Position numbers and translations under genes: made by a program. This document shows, piece by piece, positions 1 through 7,817 of a stretch of 10,106 nt of DNA. The stretch spans positions 1 to 10,106 of the forward strand of contig JAEWCF010000009.1 of the NCBI GenBank assembly GCA_023390775.1, read 5' to 3'. This DNA is from Bacteroidota bacterium. GTDB lineage: Bacteria; Bacteroidota; Bacteroidia; Flavobacteriales; Flavobacteriaceae. Each line of letters begins with the position of its first letter. Positions within the stretch are counted from its first letter, which is position 1. The notes under the pieces were generated by a model. That model was given only the letters and a program-made list of their open reading frames with translations. It made no database searches and had not been told where the DNA came from.

Positions 1-2
1 TC

Positions 3-74
3 GTAATCCTGGTGGGTGCAGATCACTTCGCCATGCTGCGAGACCGCTTCCCGAATACGGTCAAATACGACTAA
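3..74 (+). CDS. possible C-terminal end of a convergent gene (partial)
   Basis: The first bases are open on the plus strand in the frame starting at position 3 and read VILVGADHFAMLRDRFPNTV, then KYD and a TAA stop at 72-74. This stop overlaps the mgtE stop (TAG on the minus strand, 71-73) in a shared CTAA, a common arrangement for convergent genes. Only 23 residues are visible, so no family can be assigned. The opposite strand is also open here, downstream of mgtE, in a frame reading VFDRIREAVSQHGEV, so a minus-strand gene is an alternative. Third-position G+C is about the same in both readings and does not decide. This is a weak call. Confidence 0.3.
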   Translation, partial: VILVGADHFAMLRDRFPNTVKYD

Positions 75-1423
75 AACCCCAGGATCAGTTTGGCGATCGA
101 AAAGTAGATGAGGATCCCGAAAATGTCGTTGCTCGTGGTGATGAACGGCCCCGTGGCAAGCGCCGGGTCGATCCCGAATTTATCGAGCAGGATGGGGATG
201 AAGGTTCCGATCAGTGAGGCAATGATAATGACCGAAACCAGCGCGATGCTCACCACCACTCCGATGATCATCGGGACGTGGAGCAACATGGCGCTTCCCG
301 CAAACAGGATCGTGGCCAGGATCACGCCGTTGAGCAGTGTGAGGGAAACCTCCTTGACCAACCGGTTGAAAAGTGAACCCGAAATCGCATTGTTGGCAAG
401 GCCCTGAACGATGATCGCCGAAGACTGCACCCCAACATTTCCCGCCATCGCGGCAATCAGCGGCATGAAGAAGAAAAGCGTGGAATGGTCATCCATCGCC
501 GATTGAAACGTCTCCAAGACCCGCACCGAGATGAATCCGCCCAAGAGCGCCAAAACGAGCCACGGCAAACGCGCGCGCGTGAGTTCCAGGATGCTGTCGT
601 CGGCCTCGACGTCCTGCGAGATACCCGCCGCGAGCTGGTAATCCTTGTCGGCTTCGTCTTTGATCACGTCCACGATGTCGTCGATGGTGATCCGGCCCAC
701 GAGTCGGCCCATCTCGTCCACCACGGGAATTGCTTCCAAATCGTATTTCTGCATGATCCGCGCGACCTCGACATCCTCGGTATCCACCTTGACCGAATTC
801 AGCTTGCGGATATACACTTCGCGGATCGGCTTTTTGGTGGATGTGGTCAAAAGGTCCTTAAGGGAAAGCCGCCCAAGCAGGCGGTCCTCATCGTCCACCA
901 CGTAGATCGAATGAACGCGCGAAATGTTCTCGGCCTGGATGCGCATTTCCTTGACGCAGGTGAGCACGTTCCAGTTTTCATTGACCTTTACGAGTTCCTT
1001 GTGCATGAGCCCGCCCGCGGTGTGCTCGTCGTAACGCAAGAGCTCGACGATATCCTTGGCGTGCTCCATATCCTGAAGCTCGAGGATGACCTCTTCCTTT
1101 TTCTCGGGCGAAAGTTCGGCGATGATGTCGGCCGCGTCGTTGGTCTCAAGTTCGTCGAGTTCCTCGGCAATTTCCTTCGGCGAAAGTTGGCTAAGGATGT
1201 CCTCGCGCAAATCGTCCTCGAGTTCTAGCAGGATCTCGGCGGTTTTCTCGCTGTCGAGCACCTTGAAGATGTAAACTGCGTCGGCAAGGTCGAGCTCTTC
1301 CAGTACCTCGGCGATGTCGGCATGGTGCATGTCGTTGAGCAGGGCTTCGAGTTCCCTGTCATTCTTTTGGTCAATGAGCTGCTCGAGCTGCTGGATGAGT
1401 TCCTTGCTGATCTTAAACTCCAT
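71..1423 (-). CDS. mgtE: MgtE-family magnesium channel/transporter
   Basis: A 450-residue inner-membrane Mg2+ channel, close to the usual family length. Residues about 30-130 form the acidic, helical MgtE N domain, ending in YDEHTAGGLM (131-140), a family hallmark. Two CBS domains follow at about 141-197 and 203-258. The rest, from about 285 to 450, has five hydrophobic segments. Pore signatures are PLIAAMAGNVGVQ (321-333) and DPALATGPFITTSNDIFG (419-436). Asp433 lies where the selectivity aspartate of the Thermus thermophilus channel (D432) is found. In the known family the N and CBS domains sense cytosolic Mg2+ and close the pore when it is plentiful. The ATG at 1421-1423 overlaps the 3' end of rsmA by 11 nt (ATGGAGTTTAA), which implies translational coupling. 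It is the last gene of the serS-to-mgtE cluster. Assignment is firm; substrate preference (Mg2+ over Co2+) is inferred from the family. Confidence 0.96.
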   Translation of the reverse strand: MEFKISKELIQQLEQLIDQKNDRELEALLNDMHHADIAEVLEELDLADAVYIFKVLDSEKTAEILLELEDDLREDILSQLSPKEIAEELDELETNDAADIIAELSPEKKEEVILELQDMEHAKDIVELLRYDEHTAGGLMHKELVKVNENWNVLTCVKEMRIQAENISRVHSIYVVDDEDRLLGRLSLKDLLTTSTKKPIREVYIRKLNSVKVDTEDVEVARIMQKYDLEAIPVVDEMGRLVGRITIDDIVDVIKDEADKDYQLAAGISQDVEADDSILELTRARLPWLVLALLGGFISVRVLETFQSAMDDHSTLFFFMPLIAAMAGNVGVQSSAIIVQGLANNAISGSLFNRLVKEVSLTLLNGVILATILFAGSAMLLHVPMIIGVVVSIALVSVIIIASLIGTFIPILLDKFGIDPALATGPFITTSNDIFGILIYFSIAKLILGF

Positions 1424-2192
1424 CGGCTTCGATTTTCTGAGTCAACGCGATGAACTGCTCATAGGAAAGCTGTTCCGGGCGGAGGTCAAAGATAGTGTCT
1501 TCGCGCAAATTATTGGTCAGGTTGAGCGATTTTAGGCTGTTCCGAAGGGTTTTGCGCCGTTGCCCGAAAGCCGTCTTGACGATATTGAAAAACAACTTTT
1601 CGTTGCACGGAAGCGCAAAATCGCCCTTTCTCCGAAGCCTCAAAACTCCCGATTTCACCTTCGGCGGCGGCGAAAACACGTTTTCATCAACGGTAAACAG
1701 ATATTCGGCGTCATAAAAAGCCTGGACCAAAACCGAGAGGATCCCGTAAGCCTTGCTGCCTTTCTTCTCGCAGATGCGTTCGGCTACCTCCTTTTGGAAC
1801 ATGCCGGCAAACTCGGGTATGCGGTCGCGGAAATCCAGCATCCGGAAGATGATCTGTGTGGAAATATTGTACGGAAAGTTTCCGATGACCGCGAAAGGCC
1901 TACCGTCAAAAAGTTGGTGGATATCGTGTTTGAGGAAATCGCCCTCAATGATGTGCCCGTGCAATTTGGGATAATGCGCGTTCAGGTACGCCACCGATTC
2001 GGTATCGATCTCGATGACCGTCACCGTCGAAGGTTGCCCGAGCAGATATTTGGTGAGCACGCCCATGCCCGGCCCGATTTCGAGGATGTCGTTGTACCCC
2101 TTGTGGCTTAGGGTTTCGGCAATGCGCGCGGCCGTACCCTCGTCCCTGAGAAAATGCTGCCCGAGGTGCTTCTTGGCCTTTACCTTATCCAT
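1413..2192 (-). CDS. rsmA: 16S rRNA (adenine1518-N6/adenine1519-N6)-dimethyltransferase
   Basis: A 259-residue RsmA/KsgA enzyme of normal length. It uses S-adenosylmethionine to dimethylate the two adjacent adenines in the loop of 16S rRNA helix 45 during late 30S assembly; loss of this modification gives kasugamycin resistance in other bacteria. Visible motifs are the N-terminal KKHLGQHFLRD (7-17), SAM motif I EIGPGMG (38-44), the acidic EID (61-63), EGDFL (83-87), the catalytic NFPYNIS (105-111), FSPPPKV (173-179) and the C-terminal FGQRRKTLRN (209-218). The start codon directly follows the DUF4286 stop (TAAATG, no spacer), and the 3' end overlaps mgtE by 11 nt. Expression therefore probably depends on reading through from the gene upstream. 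No Shine-Dalgarno is visible, as expected for this phylum. Confidence 0.97.
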   Translation of the reverse strand: MDKVKAKKHLGQHFLRDEGTAARIAETLSHKGYNDILEIGPGMGVLTKYLLGQPSTVTVIEIDTESVAYLNAHYPKLHGHIIEGDFLKHDIHQLFDGRPFAVIGNFPYNISTQIIFRMLDFRDRIPEFAGMFQKEVAERICEKKGSKAYGILSVLVQAFYDAEYLFTVDENVFSPPPKVKSGVLRLRRKGDFALPCNEKLFFNIVKTAFGQRRKTLRNSLKSLNLTNNLREDTIFDLRPEQLSYEQFIALTQKIEADGV

Positions 2193-2510
2193 TTAGATGG
2201 CCTGATGGTCGCAGATGAGCTGAAGTTCGGTGCGGAAGGAATGGACCTTGTCGCCAAATTTTGCCGCGGTTTCCTGCCTCAGCCTCGGTGCATCCTCCTG
2301 ATAGTATTTATCAAGCGTCGCCTTGCTGTCGGTAAAAAACTGCACCGAATACGTCACGCCCCATTCCTCCTCCACCAATACCTTGACAAGGCGCGCCTTG
2401 CTGAATTTACCGGTGGCGAGCACTTCCGGGATATGGGTATGCTGCATCCAGTCGAGCCACTCCTCGTGCAGGCCTTCCTCGATGTTCGATGTTACGTTGT
2501 AGATGATCAT
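2193..2510 (-). CDS. DUF4286 family small protein
   Basis: A 105-residue soluble protein starting MIIYNVTSNIEEGLHEEWLD. I recognise it as DUF4286, a Bacteroidetes family of about 100 residues with no assigned function. The pattern (strand MIIYNVT, helix EEWLDWMQHTHIPEVL, strand-rich middle with WGVTYSVQFFTD, helix, C-terminal strand ELQLICDHQ) suggests a ferredoxin-like dimeric alpha/beta barrel of the kind seen in small monooxygenase-like or stress-responsive proteins. That fold is an inference. No signal peptide or membrane segment is present. It lies 6 nt after the TPR gene and directly abuts rsmA, so it is embedded in the operon. A role linked to ribosome maturation can be suggested from position only. 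Confidence 0.85.
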   Translation of the reverse strand: MIIYNVTSNIEEGLHEEWLDWMQHTHIPEVLATGKFSKARLVKVLVEEEWGVTYSVQFFTDSKATLDKYYQEDAPRLRQETAAKFGDKVHSFRTELQLICDHQAI

Positions 2511-2516
2511 GGTTTG

Positions 2517-4295
2517 CTATAATGTGCTGTCGCCCCGCAATGTGCGGAATTGGCGTCGCGATTCGGTGAAATAGATGCTGTCCTGGTGCCCGAAAATGAT
2601 CTTTTCGTAAAGGGCCTTGGCAGCTTCGGGATTGTTGAGATTCTTCTGCTGTACCGATGCCGAGTAAAAAAGCGCCTCGTCTACATAGATCCCATCGGCA
2701 TGCTTGTCGATGATCTCGGAATAGCGGGCAAGCGCTTCATGGTACTGACCCGTTTTCTCGTAAATCCTGCCAATCCGGAGCAGGGTCGCACCCTCGATTT
2801 CGTCTCCCTGATGCTCGGCCAGGATTTTCTGGAATGCCGATAGCGCTTCGGAGGTTTTGTTGCGGTAGAGCAGGTAGTCGGCCCTGGCGAATTTGGTGAG
2901 CGCGGTCCTTGTGGAATCGGCCACCGAATTGTCATTGATCAGCAGGAAATATTCGAGCGCGTCATTGGCGATGAGTTGTGTCGACGCCGACTTGAGCGCC
3001 CTGAACTGTTGCAGCGCCCAGTCAAAATCGGCTTTGAAATAACTCGTGCGCGCGGCCTTGAGGCTTGCTTCGTGGCCGATGACGTCGTTTTTCATGTCCT
3101 CCTCAATCTGCGAATAATACAATAAAGCCTGATTGAACTTTTCCTCGAACAGAAAAACATCTGCCAAAGCCATCTTGACTTGGGCCTGTTGTTGCCGCGA
3201 GAGCTGCATTTCCAGCGTCGACTTGAGGATTGCCTTGCCGCGCTCGGGATCGTTCAGGCTAAAAGTGGAAAGCTGGGACTGGAGCAATTGCAACCGCAGG
3301 GTGTACGGCGTCATCCCGAATTCGGCGAGAAGCTTGTCAATATCGGTCTGGATCTGGCCAAAATCCGATGGTTTCGCCGCCCTGATCCGCATGTCTGCCA
3401 AATGGTAATGCGCCTCGACCAGCAATTCAAGATCGGTGGTATTTTCAAGCACAAACTGAAAAATCTCGCGGGCCGCATCCTGGTCGCCTTCCTCGAGGGC
3501 GAGTTGCGCAAGGTTGACGATGTTGGAAAAGGTCTCCGGATTGCGCTTGTAAATCGCCTTTTCCTGGATGAAAGCCTTGCCGTATTCCTTCTGTTGCACA
3601 AAATACCAGCTGAGGAATTCATTCCAGAACAGGTCCTGGTTTTTTTGGGCACGAACCAAAAGCGCCTTGCGCAACATGTCGTTGAAACTTTCCTCCGCAT
3701 CCTCGTTCATGAATCGCGAGAGCTGGTTCTGGATCATGATCACGCTGTGCGGATTGGTGTAAGCCTCGTCCAGGAAGGTGTTGATCATCATCTCGGGATT
3801 GCCCGCCTGCCCGTAGAGCATCGCCATCTGATAATTGAAATTCATCTTGGGCTCGACCTCGCGCGCCGTCCTGTACGCCTGCAGCGCATACTCCACCAGG
3901 ACACGCTTCTCGAAAACCGCCGCGGTCTGGTAGACTTCCTGCGGGTTTTGGCGAATGCGGTCAATTGCCTGATCGTAGTATGATTTTGCTTTCGCCGGGT
4001 TTTTTAAAAGCTGATAGTTGTAACCGAGCTCGGCCAACAAGTGTCCTTCCTTACGCTGCGCGAGCCTGTCCTCGATGAGTTTTTGGGCCTTGTCATATTG
4101 TTGCAACTGCTGCCTGCTTTCCACCAGACGCTGGAAATAAAAGGGGTTGTTCGGGTTGGATTTGAGCAATTCCTCGAAGGCCACGACCGATTTCTCGAAT
4201 TCGCCCTTTTCAAAATAATGCTGCGCCAGCTGCTCGTTTTGCGAGAAGGCAACAAGGCTGGTGAAAAGGTAAAGGATGATGGCAAAAAGACGCAT
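2517..4295 (-). CDS. exported tetratricopeptide-repeat protein
   Basis: A 592-residue protein of unknown exact function. It begins MRLFAIILYLFTSLVAFSQN, a typical signal peptide with likely cleavage after Ser18, so the mature protein should be periplasmic or at the outer membrane. There is no lipobox. The rest is almost entirely TPR-like helical pairs. Clear repeats run from about residue 20 (HYFEKGEFEKSVVAFEELL) through 160, degenerate ones continue in the middle, and a further clear set lies near the C terminus (RIGRIYEKTGQYHEALARYS). Such repeats act as protein-protein scaffolds. I prefer the ATG at 4293-4295; an in-frame TTG at 4299-4301 would add two residues but is less likely. It lies 66 nt after serS. 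A near-match to the -7 box (TATATTAG, one mismatch, 4312-4319) just upstream could give a secondary promoter, but no -33 TTG accompanies it. Confidence 0.88.
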   Translation of the reverse strand: MRLFAIILYLFTSLVAFSQNEQLAQHYFEKGEFEKSVVAFEELLKSNPNNPFYFQRLVESRQQLQQYDKAQKLIEDRLAQRKEGHLLAELGYNYQLLKNPAKAKSYYDQAIDRIRQNPQEVYQTAAVFEKRVLVEYALQAYRTAREVEPKMNFNYQMAMLYGQAGNPEMMINTFLDEAYTNPHSVIMIQNQLSRFMNEDAEESFNDMLRKALLVRAQKNQDLFWNEFLSWYFVQQKEYGKAFIQEKAIYKRNPETFSNIVNLAQLALEEGDQDAAREIFQFVLENTTDLELLVEAHYHLADMRIRAAKPSDFGQIQTDIDKLLAEFGMTPYTLRLQLLQSQLSTFSLNDPERGKAILKSTLEMQLSRQQQAQVKMALADVFLFEEKFNQALLYYSQIEEDMKNDVIGHEASLKAARTSYFKADFDWALQQFRALKSASTQLIANDALEYFLLINDNSVADSTRTALTKFARADYLLYRNKTSEALSAFQKILAEHQGDEIEGATLLRIGRIYEKTGQYHEALARYSEIIDKHADGIYVDEALFYSASVQQKNLNNPEAAKALYEKIIFGHQDSIYFTESRRQFRTLRGDSTL

Positions 4296-4361
4296 CTGCA
4301 ATAAATGTTTACTAATATAACGCTTTTGGCCCCCGATGCCGTGTGCACCGATCCATTTTAA

Positions 4362-5633
4362 CTAGTCGATCATGTCGAATCCGCAATACGGGCGCAGGAC
4401 TTCGGGGATCCGGATGCCCTCCGGCGTCTGGTAATTCTCCAGTATTCCGGCCAAAACCCGCGGCAGTGCGAGCGCGCTTCCGTTGAGCGTGTGCGCCAAC
4501 TGGTTCTTGCCGTCCTTGTCGCGGAAACGCAACTTGAGCCTGTTGGCCTGGAAAGTTTCGAAGTTGGAAACCGAACTGATTTCCAGCCATCGGTCCTGAG
4601 CGGTGGAAAATACCTCGAAGTCGTAGGTCAGCGCCGATGTGAAGCCCATGTCGCCGCCGCACAGCCTGAGCACGCGGTAGGGCAACTGCAATTCGTCGAG
4701 AATGGATTTCACGTGCTCGACCATGCCGTCGAGCGCCTCGTAGGATTTGTCGGGATGTTCGATGCGGACGATCTCCACCTTGTCAAACTGATGCAGGCGA
4801 TTGAGCCCGCGCACGTGCGCTCCGTACGATCCGGCCTCGCGCCTGAAGCACGGCGTGTAACCCGTACACATCACGGGAAGGTCGGCTTCGGGCAGGATGA
4901 CGTCGCGAAAGAGGTTGGTCACGGGAACCTCGGCTGTGGGGATCAGGTAAAGGTCGTCGAGCCCCACGTGGTACATCTGGCCTTCCTTGTCGGGCAATTG
5001 ACCCGTTCCGTAACCCGAAGCCTCGTTCACCAAATGCGGGACCTGGTATTCCCTGTAGCCCGCGGCGGTGTTCTTATCGAGGAAGTAGGAAATCAGCGCG
5101 CGTTGAAGCCTCGCCCCCTTGCCTTTGTAAACGGGAAATCCGGCGCCGGTGATCTTCACGCCGAGTTCGAAATCGATAATGTCGTATTTCCTGACGAGTT
5201 CCCAATGCGGGAGCGCTCCCTCGTGCAATTTGGGAATTTCGCCCGACTGGTAGACGTTCAGGTTGTCATCCGGGGTCTTGCCTTCGGGGACGATATCGGC
5301 CGGAAGGTTGGGAATGGCGTAGAGTTTCTGTGCGAGTTCCTGCGCCAATGCGTCGCTGGATTCACCGAGCTCGCGGCTCCTTTCCTTTAGCTGGGTTGAC
5401 TTTTCCTTGAGGATCGCCGCCTTTGATTTCTCGCCGGCTTTCATCATTTCGCCGATGTCCTTGGAAAGCCGGTTGGATTCTGCCAGCACCGATTCGAGTT
5501 CGGCCTGCACGGAGCGGCGCTGTTCGTCGGTAGACAAGACCTGGGCAATCATGCTTTCGGCATCGAGATTTCGCTTGGCGAGCGCCCTGATGACGCGTTC
5601 ACGGTTCTCCCGGATAAAGGCAATCTGTAACAT
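4362..5633 (-). CDS. serS: seryl-tRNA synthetase
   Basis: A 423-residue class II aminoacyl-tRNA synthetase that charges tRNA-Ser with serine in the cytosol. The N-terminal part (about 28-105) is a charged helical hairpin, the coiled-coil arm that grips the long variable arm of tRNA-Ser. The catalytic core follows. It has a motif 1 region KITGAGFPVYKGKGARLQRA (160-179), the serine-binding TAE (233-235), motif 2 FRREAGSYG (263-271) with RGLNRLHQFDKVE, and motif 3 TLNGSALALPRVLAGILENY (382-401). The protein ends normally in PEVLRPYCGFDMID. Length is typical. The start MLQIAFIREN matches the usual family N terminus. A -7 box and an inverted repeat lie upstream. It heads the minus-strand cluster. 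Confidence 0.98.
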   Translation of the reverse strand: MLQIAFIRENRERVIRALAKRNLDAESMIAQVLSTDEQRRSVQAELESVLAESNRLSKDIGEMMKAGEKSKAAILKEKSTQLKERSRELGESSDALAQELAQKLYAIPNLPADIVPEGKTPDDNLNVYQSGEIPKLHEGALPHWELVRKYDIIDFELGVKITGAGFPVYKGKGARLQRALISYFLDKNTAAGYREYQVPHLVNEASGYGTGQLPDKEGQMYHVGLDDLYLIPTAEVPVTNLFRDVILPEADLPVMCTGYTPCFRREAGSYGAHVRGLNRLHQFDKVEIVRIEHPDKSYEALDGMVEHVKSILDELQLPYRVLRLCGGDMGFTSALTYDFEVFSTAQDRWLEISSVSNFETFQANRLKLRFRDKDGKNQLAHTLNGSALALPRVLAGILENYQTPEGIRIPEVLRPYCGFDMID

Positions 5634-5652
5634 CTGCGATTTTTTAGAGGAG

Positions 5653-5660
5653 CAAAATTA
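5653..5660 (-). promoter_or_regulatory. -7 promoter box for serS
   Basis: On the minus strand this reads TAATTTTG, an exact match to the Bacteroidetes -7 consensus TAnnTTTG, 19 nt upstream of the serS start codon. Transcription would begin about 10-15 nt before the ATG. No TTG is found at the expected -33 distance; that position is covered by an inverted repeat instead. Confidence 0.55.
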
Positions 5661-5674
5661 AGGAAGTTTGCAGT

Positions 5675-5706
5675 TGACGGTTTATGTTGAGAGAAAAAAA
5701 CCGTCA
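5675..5706. promoter_or_regulatory. 9-bp inverted repeat upstream of serS
   Basis: TGACGGTTT (5675-5683) and AAACCGTCA (5698-5706) are perfect reverse complements separated by 14 bp. Relative to the serS -7 box the repeat spans roughly the -30 to -60 region, where a regulator or the -33 contact would sit. It could be an operator or a stem-loop on either strand. The repeat is directly visible; the function is inferred. Confidence 0.45.
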
Positions 5707-5818
5707 GAATCACATCAATATTGAATATTTCGATTTTTTTGCCGGGCGAGATGCGCATGTTGACTTCAGTTTTAGTCCGGTTACCCGAAGCCCCGAATCG
5801 GCCTTGCATACTTTTACC

Positions 5819-5826
5819 TATATTTG
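5819..5826 (+). promoter_or_regulatory. -7 promoter box for the M1 aminopeptidase gene
   Basis: TATATTTG matches TAnnTTTG exactly and lies 16 nt before the ATG at 5843, giving a very short leader. The nearest upstream TTG (5804-5806) is only 12 bp away rather than 17-23, so the -33 element is weak or absent. Confidence 0.6.
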
Positions 5827-5842
5827 CCGATATTCCTCCAAA

Positions 5843-7771
5843 ATGAAAAATAACTTCTTGCTGGCCATACTTTTATCCTGCGCCGGCGTTTTTGCACAGG
5901 ATGTCGAATCCATTGCCGAAAGCGAGATGAAATCGGCTTCCTCGTTGATGGCCTTTGTTGCAAATCCAAACACCGCCAATTACGACGTTACCTACCATAA
6001 ACTCGAGTTTACCGTGGACCCTGCCGTTTATTTCATCAGCGGCAAAGTAACCACAACCTTCACCGCGTTGGCGAACATGAATACCGTCACCTTTGACCTG
6101 ACCAATGACCTCGCGGTGTCATCGGTAAAAAAGGACGGGGTCAACCTTGCGTTCTCGCAGGCGTCGGCAAACGAACTGGTGATCACGCTCCCGTCGACAT
6201 TGGCAAGCGGGTCATCGGCAACCGTGGAAATCAACTATTCCGGCCCGCCCGATTTCGGCGAACAGGCCTTCATCACCTCGCAACACAACGGCACTCCGGT
6301 GCTTTGGACGCTCTCGGAACCCTTCGGCGCGAAGGATTGGTGGCCGTGCAAACAGGATTTGAACGACAAGGTCAATTCCATAGATGTCTACATTACCGCA
6401 CCTTCACAATATACGTCGGTATCAAACGGACTCGAGCAATCGCAGACGGTCGTCGGTCCGCAAAAAATCACGCACTTCCACCACGGCTACCCGATCCCTG
6501 CTTACCTGATCGCGATCGCGGTGACCAATTATTCGGTTTATACCTTGCAGGCCGGCCTTGGCACTACCGAAAGCCCCTTTTTCCCCATCGTGAATTACGC
6601 CTATCCTGAAACTGCGGCAACAAACCAGGCCAGCGTGGAGGTCACGCCTGAAATCATGAATCTCTTTGAATCGCTGTTTGGGCCTTATCCCTTCCGGAAC
6701 GAAAAGTACGGGCACGCGCAATTCGGTTACGGCGGCGGCATGGAACACACCACGGTTTCGTTTATGACGGCCGGCGGATCGGGTGCCTATAGCCGAAGCC
6801 TTATCGCCCACGAACTCGGCCACCAATGGTTTGGAAACAAGGTTACCTGCGGGTCATGGCGCGACATCTGGCTCAATGAGGGCTTTGCCGAATACATGTC
6901 GGGGCTGGTTGTGGAAAATCTCGACGGCCCGACGCAGTTTGTCAATTGGAAGAACGGCAAGATCGACAACATCACTACCCAGGCCGGGGGCGCGGTTTAC
7001 CTCACCGAAGCCGAAGCGCTGAACGTCAACCGGATCTTTTCCAGCAGGCTCACCTACAACAAGGGTTCGATGGTGGCGCATATGCTTCGGTTCAAGCTGG
7101 GAGACGCGGCCTTTTTCCAGGGACTTCAGAATTACCTGAATGCGCCGGGGCTGTCCTATGCGTACGCGCTCACTCCCGATCTGAAATCGCACCTCGAGGC
7201 GGCATCGGGCCAAAATCTTGACGAATTCTTCAACGACTGGATCTATAAGCAAGGCTACCCGATGTATGAAATCACGGCACAAAATATCGGGCCCGGCCAG
7301 GTACGCATTACCGTAAGTCAGGAAACGTCGCATTTTTCGGTGCCGTTCTTTGAAATGCCCGTTCCCGTGCGGCTCATGGGAGCCGGTGGCCAACAGTTGG
7401 ACCTTGTCCTCAACAACACGGTCAACAACCAGCAATTCATTGAGAATGTTCCGTTTGCGGTGACTTCCGTTGTTTTCAATCCGGGCAAGGACATCATTTC
7501 CAAGAATTCGACCGCTACCCTTGACACGGGCATGTTCGAGCTTCGGGACGCGATTGCCTTATATCCCAATCCCGGTTCGGAGGCGGTCAATATCCAGTTT
7601 CCCGCGGGAATCGTGGTGGAATCGGTTTCGTTTTTCAATTCGCTCGGTCAGATGGCCCTTAAACTTGGCGCTGACGGACCATACGATGTGTCGGCGCTTC
7701 CGCAGGGCGTATATCTTGTTTTGATAAAGTCCGATGCGGGCCAGAAAACGCTGAAGTTTGTTCGGCAGTAA
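5843..7771 (+). CDS. secreted M1 family zinc aminopeptidase with T9SS sorting domain
   Basis: A 642-residue protein. Residues 1-18 (MKNNFLLAILLSCAGVFA) are a signal peptide with likely cleavage A18|Q19. An N-terminal beta domain (about 45-210) precedes the thermolysin-like catalytic domain. The zinc site is HELGH at 323-327 with the third ligand Glu346, 18 residues later in NEG (HExxH-x18-E). GGGMEH (297-302) occupies the place of the exopeptidase GAMEN motif, with Glu301 the amino-end-binding glutamate. Tyr405 in TYNKGS is the likely transition-state tyrosine. The end, from about 572 to 642, is a type A T9SS C-terminal domain with YPNP (574-577) and GVYLVLIKSDAGQKTLKFV, so the enzyme should pass the outer membrane through the PorU-processed pathway. 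It probably removes N-terminal amino acids from peptides outside the cell. The frame is open upstream to an ATG at 5684, but the ATG at 5843 gives a proper signal peptide and follows the -7 box. Confidence 0.95.
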   Translation: MKNNFLLAILLSCAGVFAQDVESIAESEMKSASSLMAFVANPNTANYDVTYHKLEFTVDPAVYFISGKVTTTFTALANMNTVTFDLTNDLAVSSVKKDGVNLAFSQASANELVITLPSTLASGSSATVEINYSGPPDFGEQAFITSQHNGTPVLWTLSEPFGAKDWWPCKQDLNDKVNSIDVYITAPSQYTSVSNGLEQSQTVVGPQKITHFHHGYPIPAYLIAIAVTNYSVYTLQAGLGTTESPFFPIVNYAYPETAATNQASVEVTPEIMNLFESLFGPYPFRNEKYGHAQFGYGGGMEHTTVSFMTAGGSGAYSRSLIAHELGHQWFGNKVTCGSWRDIWLNEGFAEYMSGLVVENLDGPTQFVNWKNGKIDNITTQAGGAVYLTEAEALNVNRIFSSRLTYNKGSMVAHMLRFKLGDAAFFQGLQNYLNAPGLSYAYALTPDLKSHLEAASGQNLDEFFNDWIYKQGYPMYEITAQNIGPGQVRITVSQETSHFSVPFFEMPVPVRLMGAGGQQLDLVLNNTVNNQQFIENVPFAVTSVVFNPGKDIISKNSTATLDTGMFELRDAIALYPNPGSEAVNIQFPAGIVVESVSFFNSLGQMALKLGADGPYDVSALPQGVYLVLIKSDAGQKTLKFVRQ

Positions 7772-7817
7772 AAGATCTGCACTATTAACAAACATTTAGT
7801 CATTGGCTCGGCCGCAT

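Noticed and set aside
485..1228. A 247-codon plus-strand open frame opposite mgtE
   Set aside because: A shadow of mgtE; rich in His, Asp and Arg as expected for an antisense reading, with no promoter or family.
3180..3983. A 267-codon plus-strand open frame opposite the TPR gene
   Set aside because: The minus-strand TPR protein with signal peptide is clearly the coding one. The antisense frame has no recognisable family and arises from the high third-position G+C of the real gene.
4491..5390. A 299-codon plus-strand open frame opposite serS
   Set aside because: It is the mirror of the serS codons. The translated product shows no domain and it lies wholly within a definite synthetase gene.
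5684..5842. N-terminal extension of the M1 peptidase from the ATG at 5684
   Set aside because: It would bury the signal peptide 53 residues inside the protein and run through both the inverted repeat and the -7 box.
6854..7435. A 193-codon minus-strand frame opposite the M1 peptidase
   Set aside because: Antisense of the catalytic domain, where the zinc motif proves the plus strand is coding.
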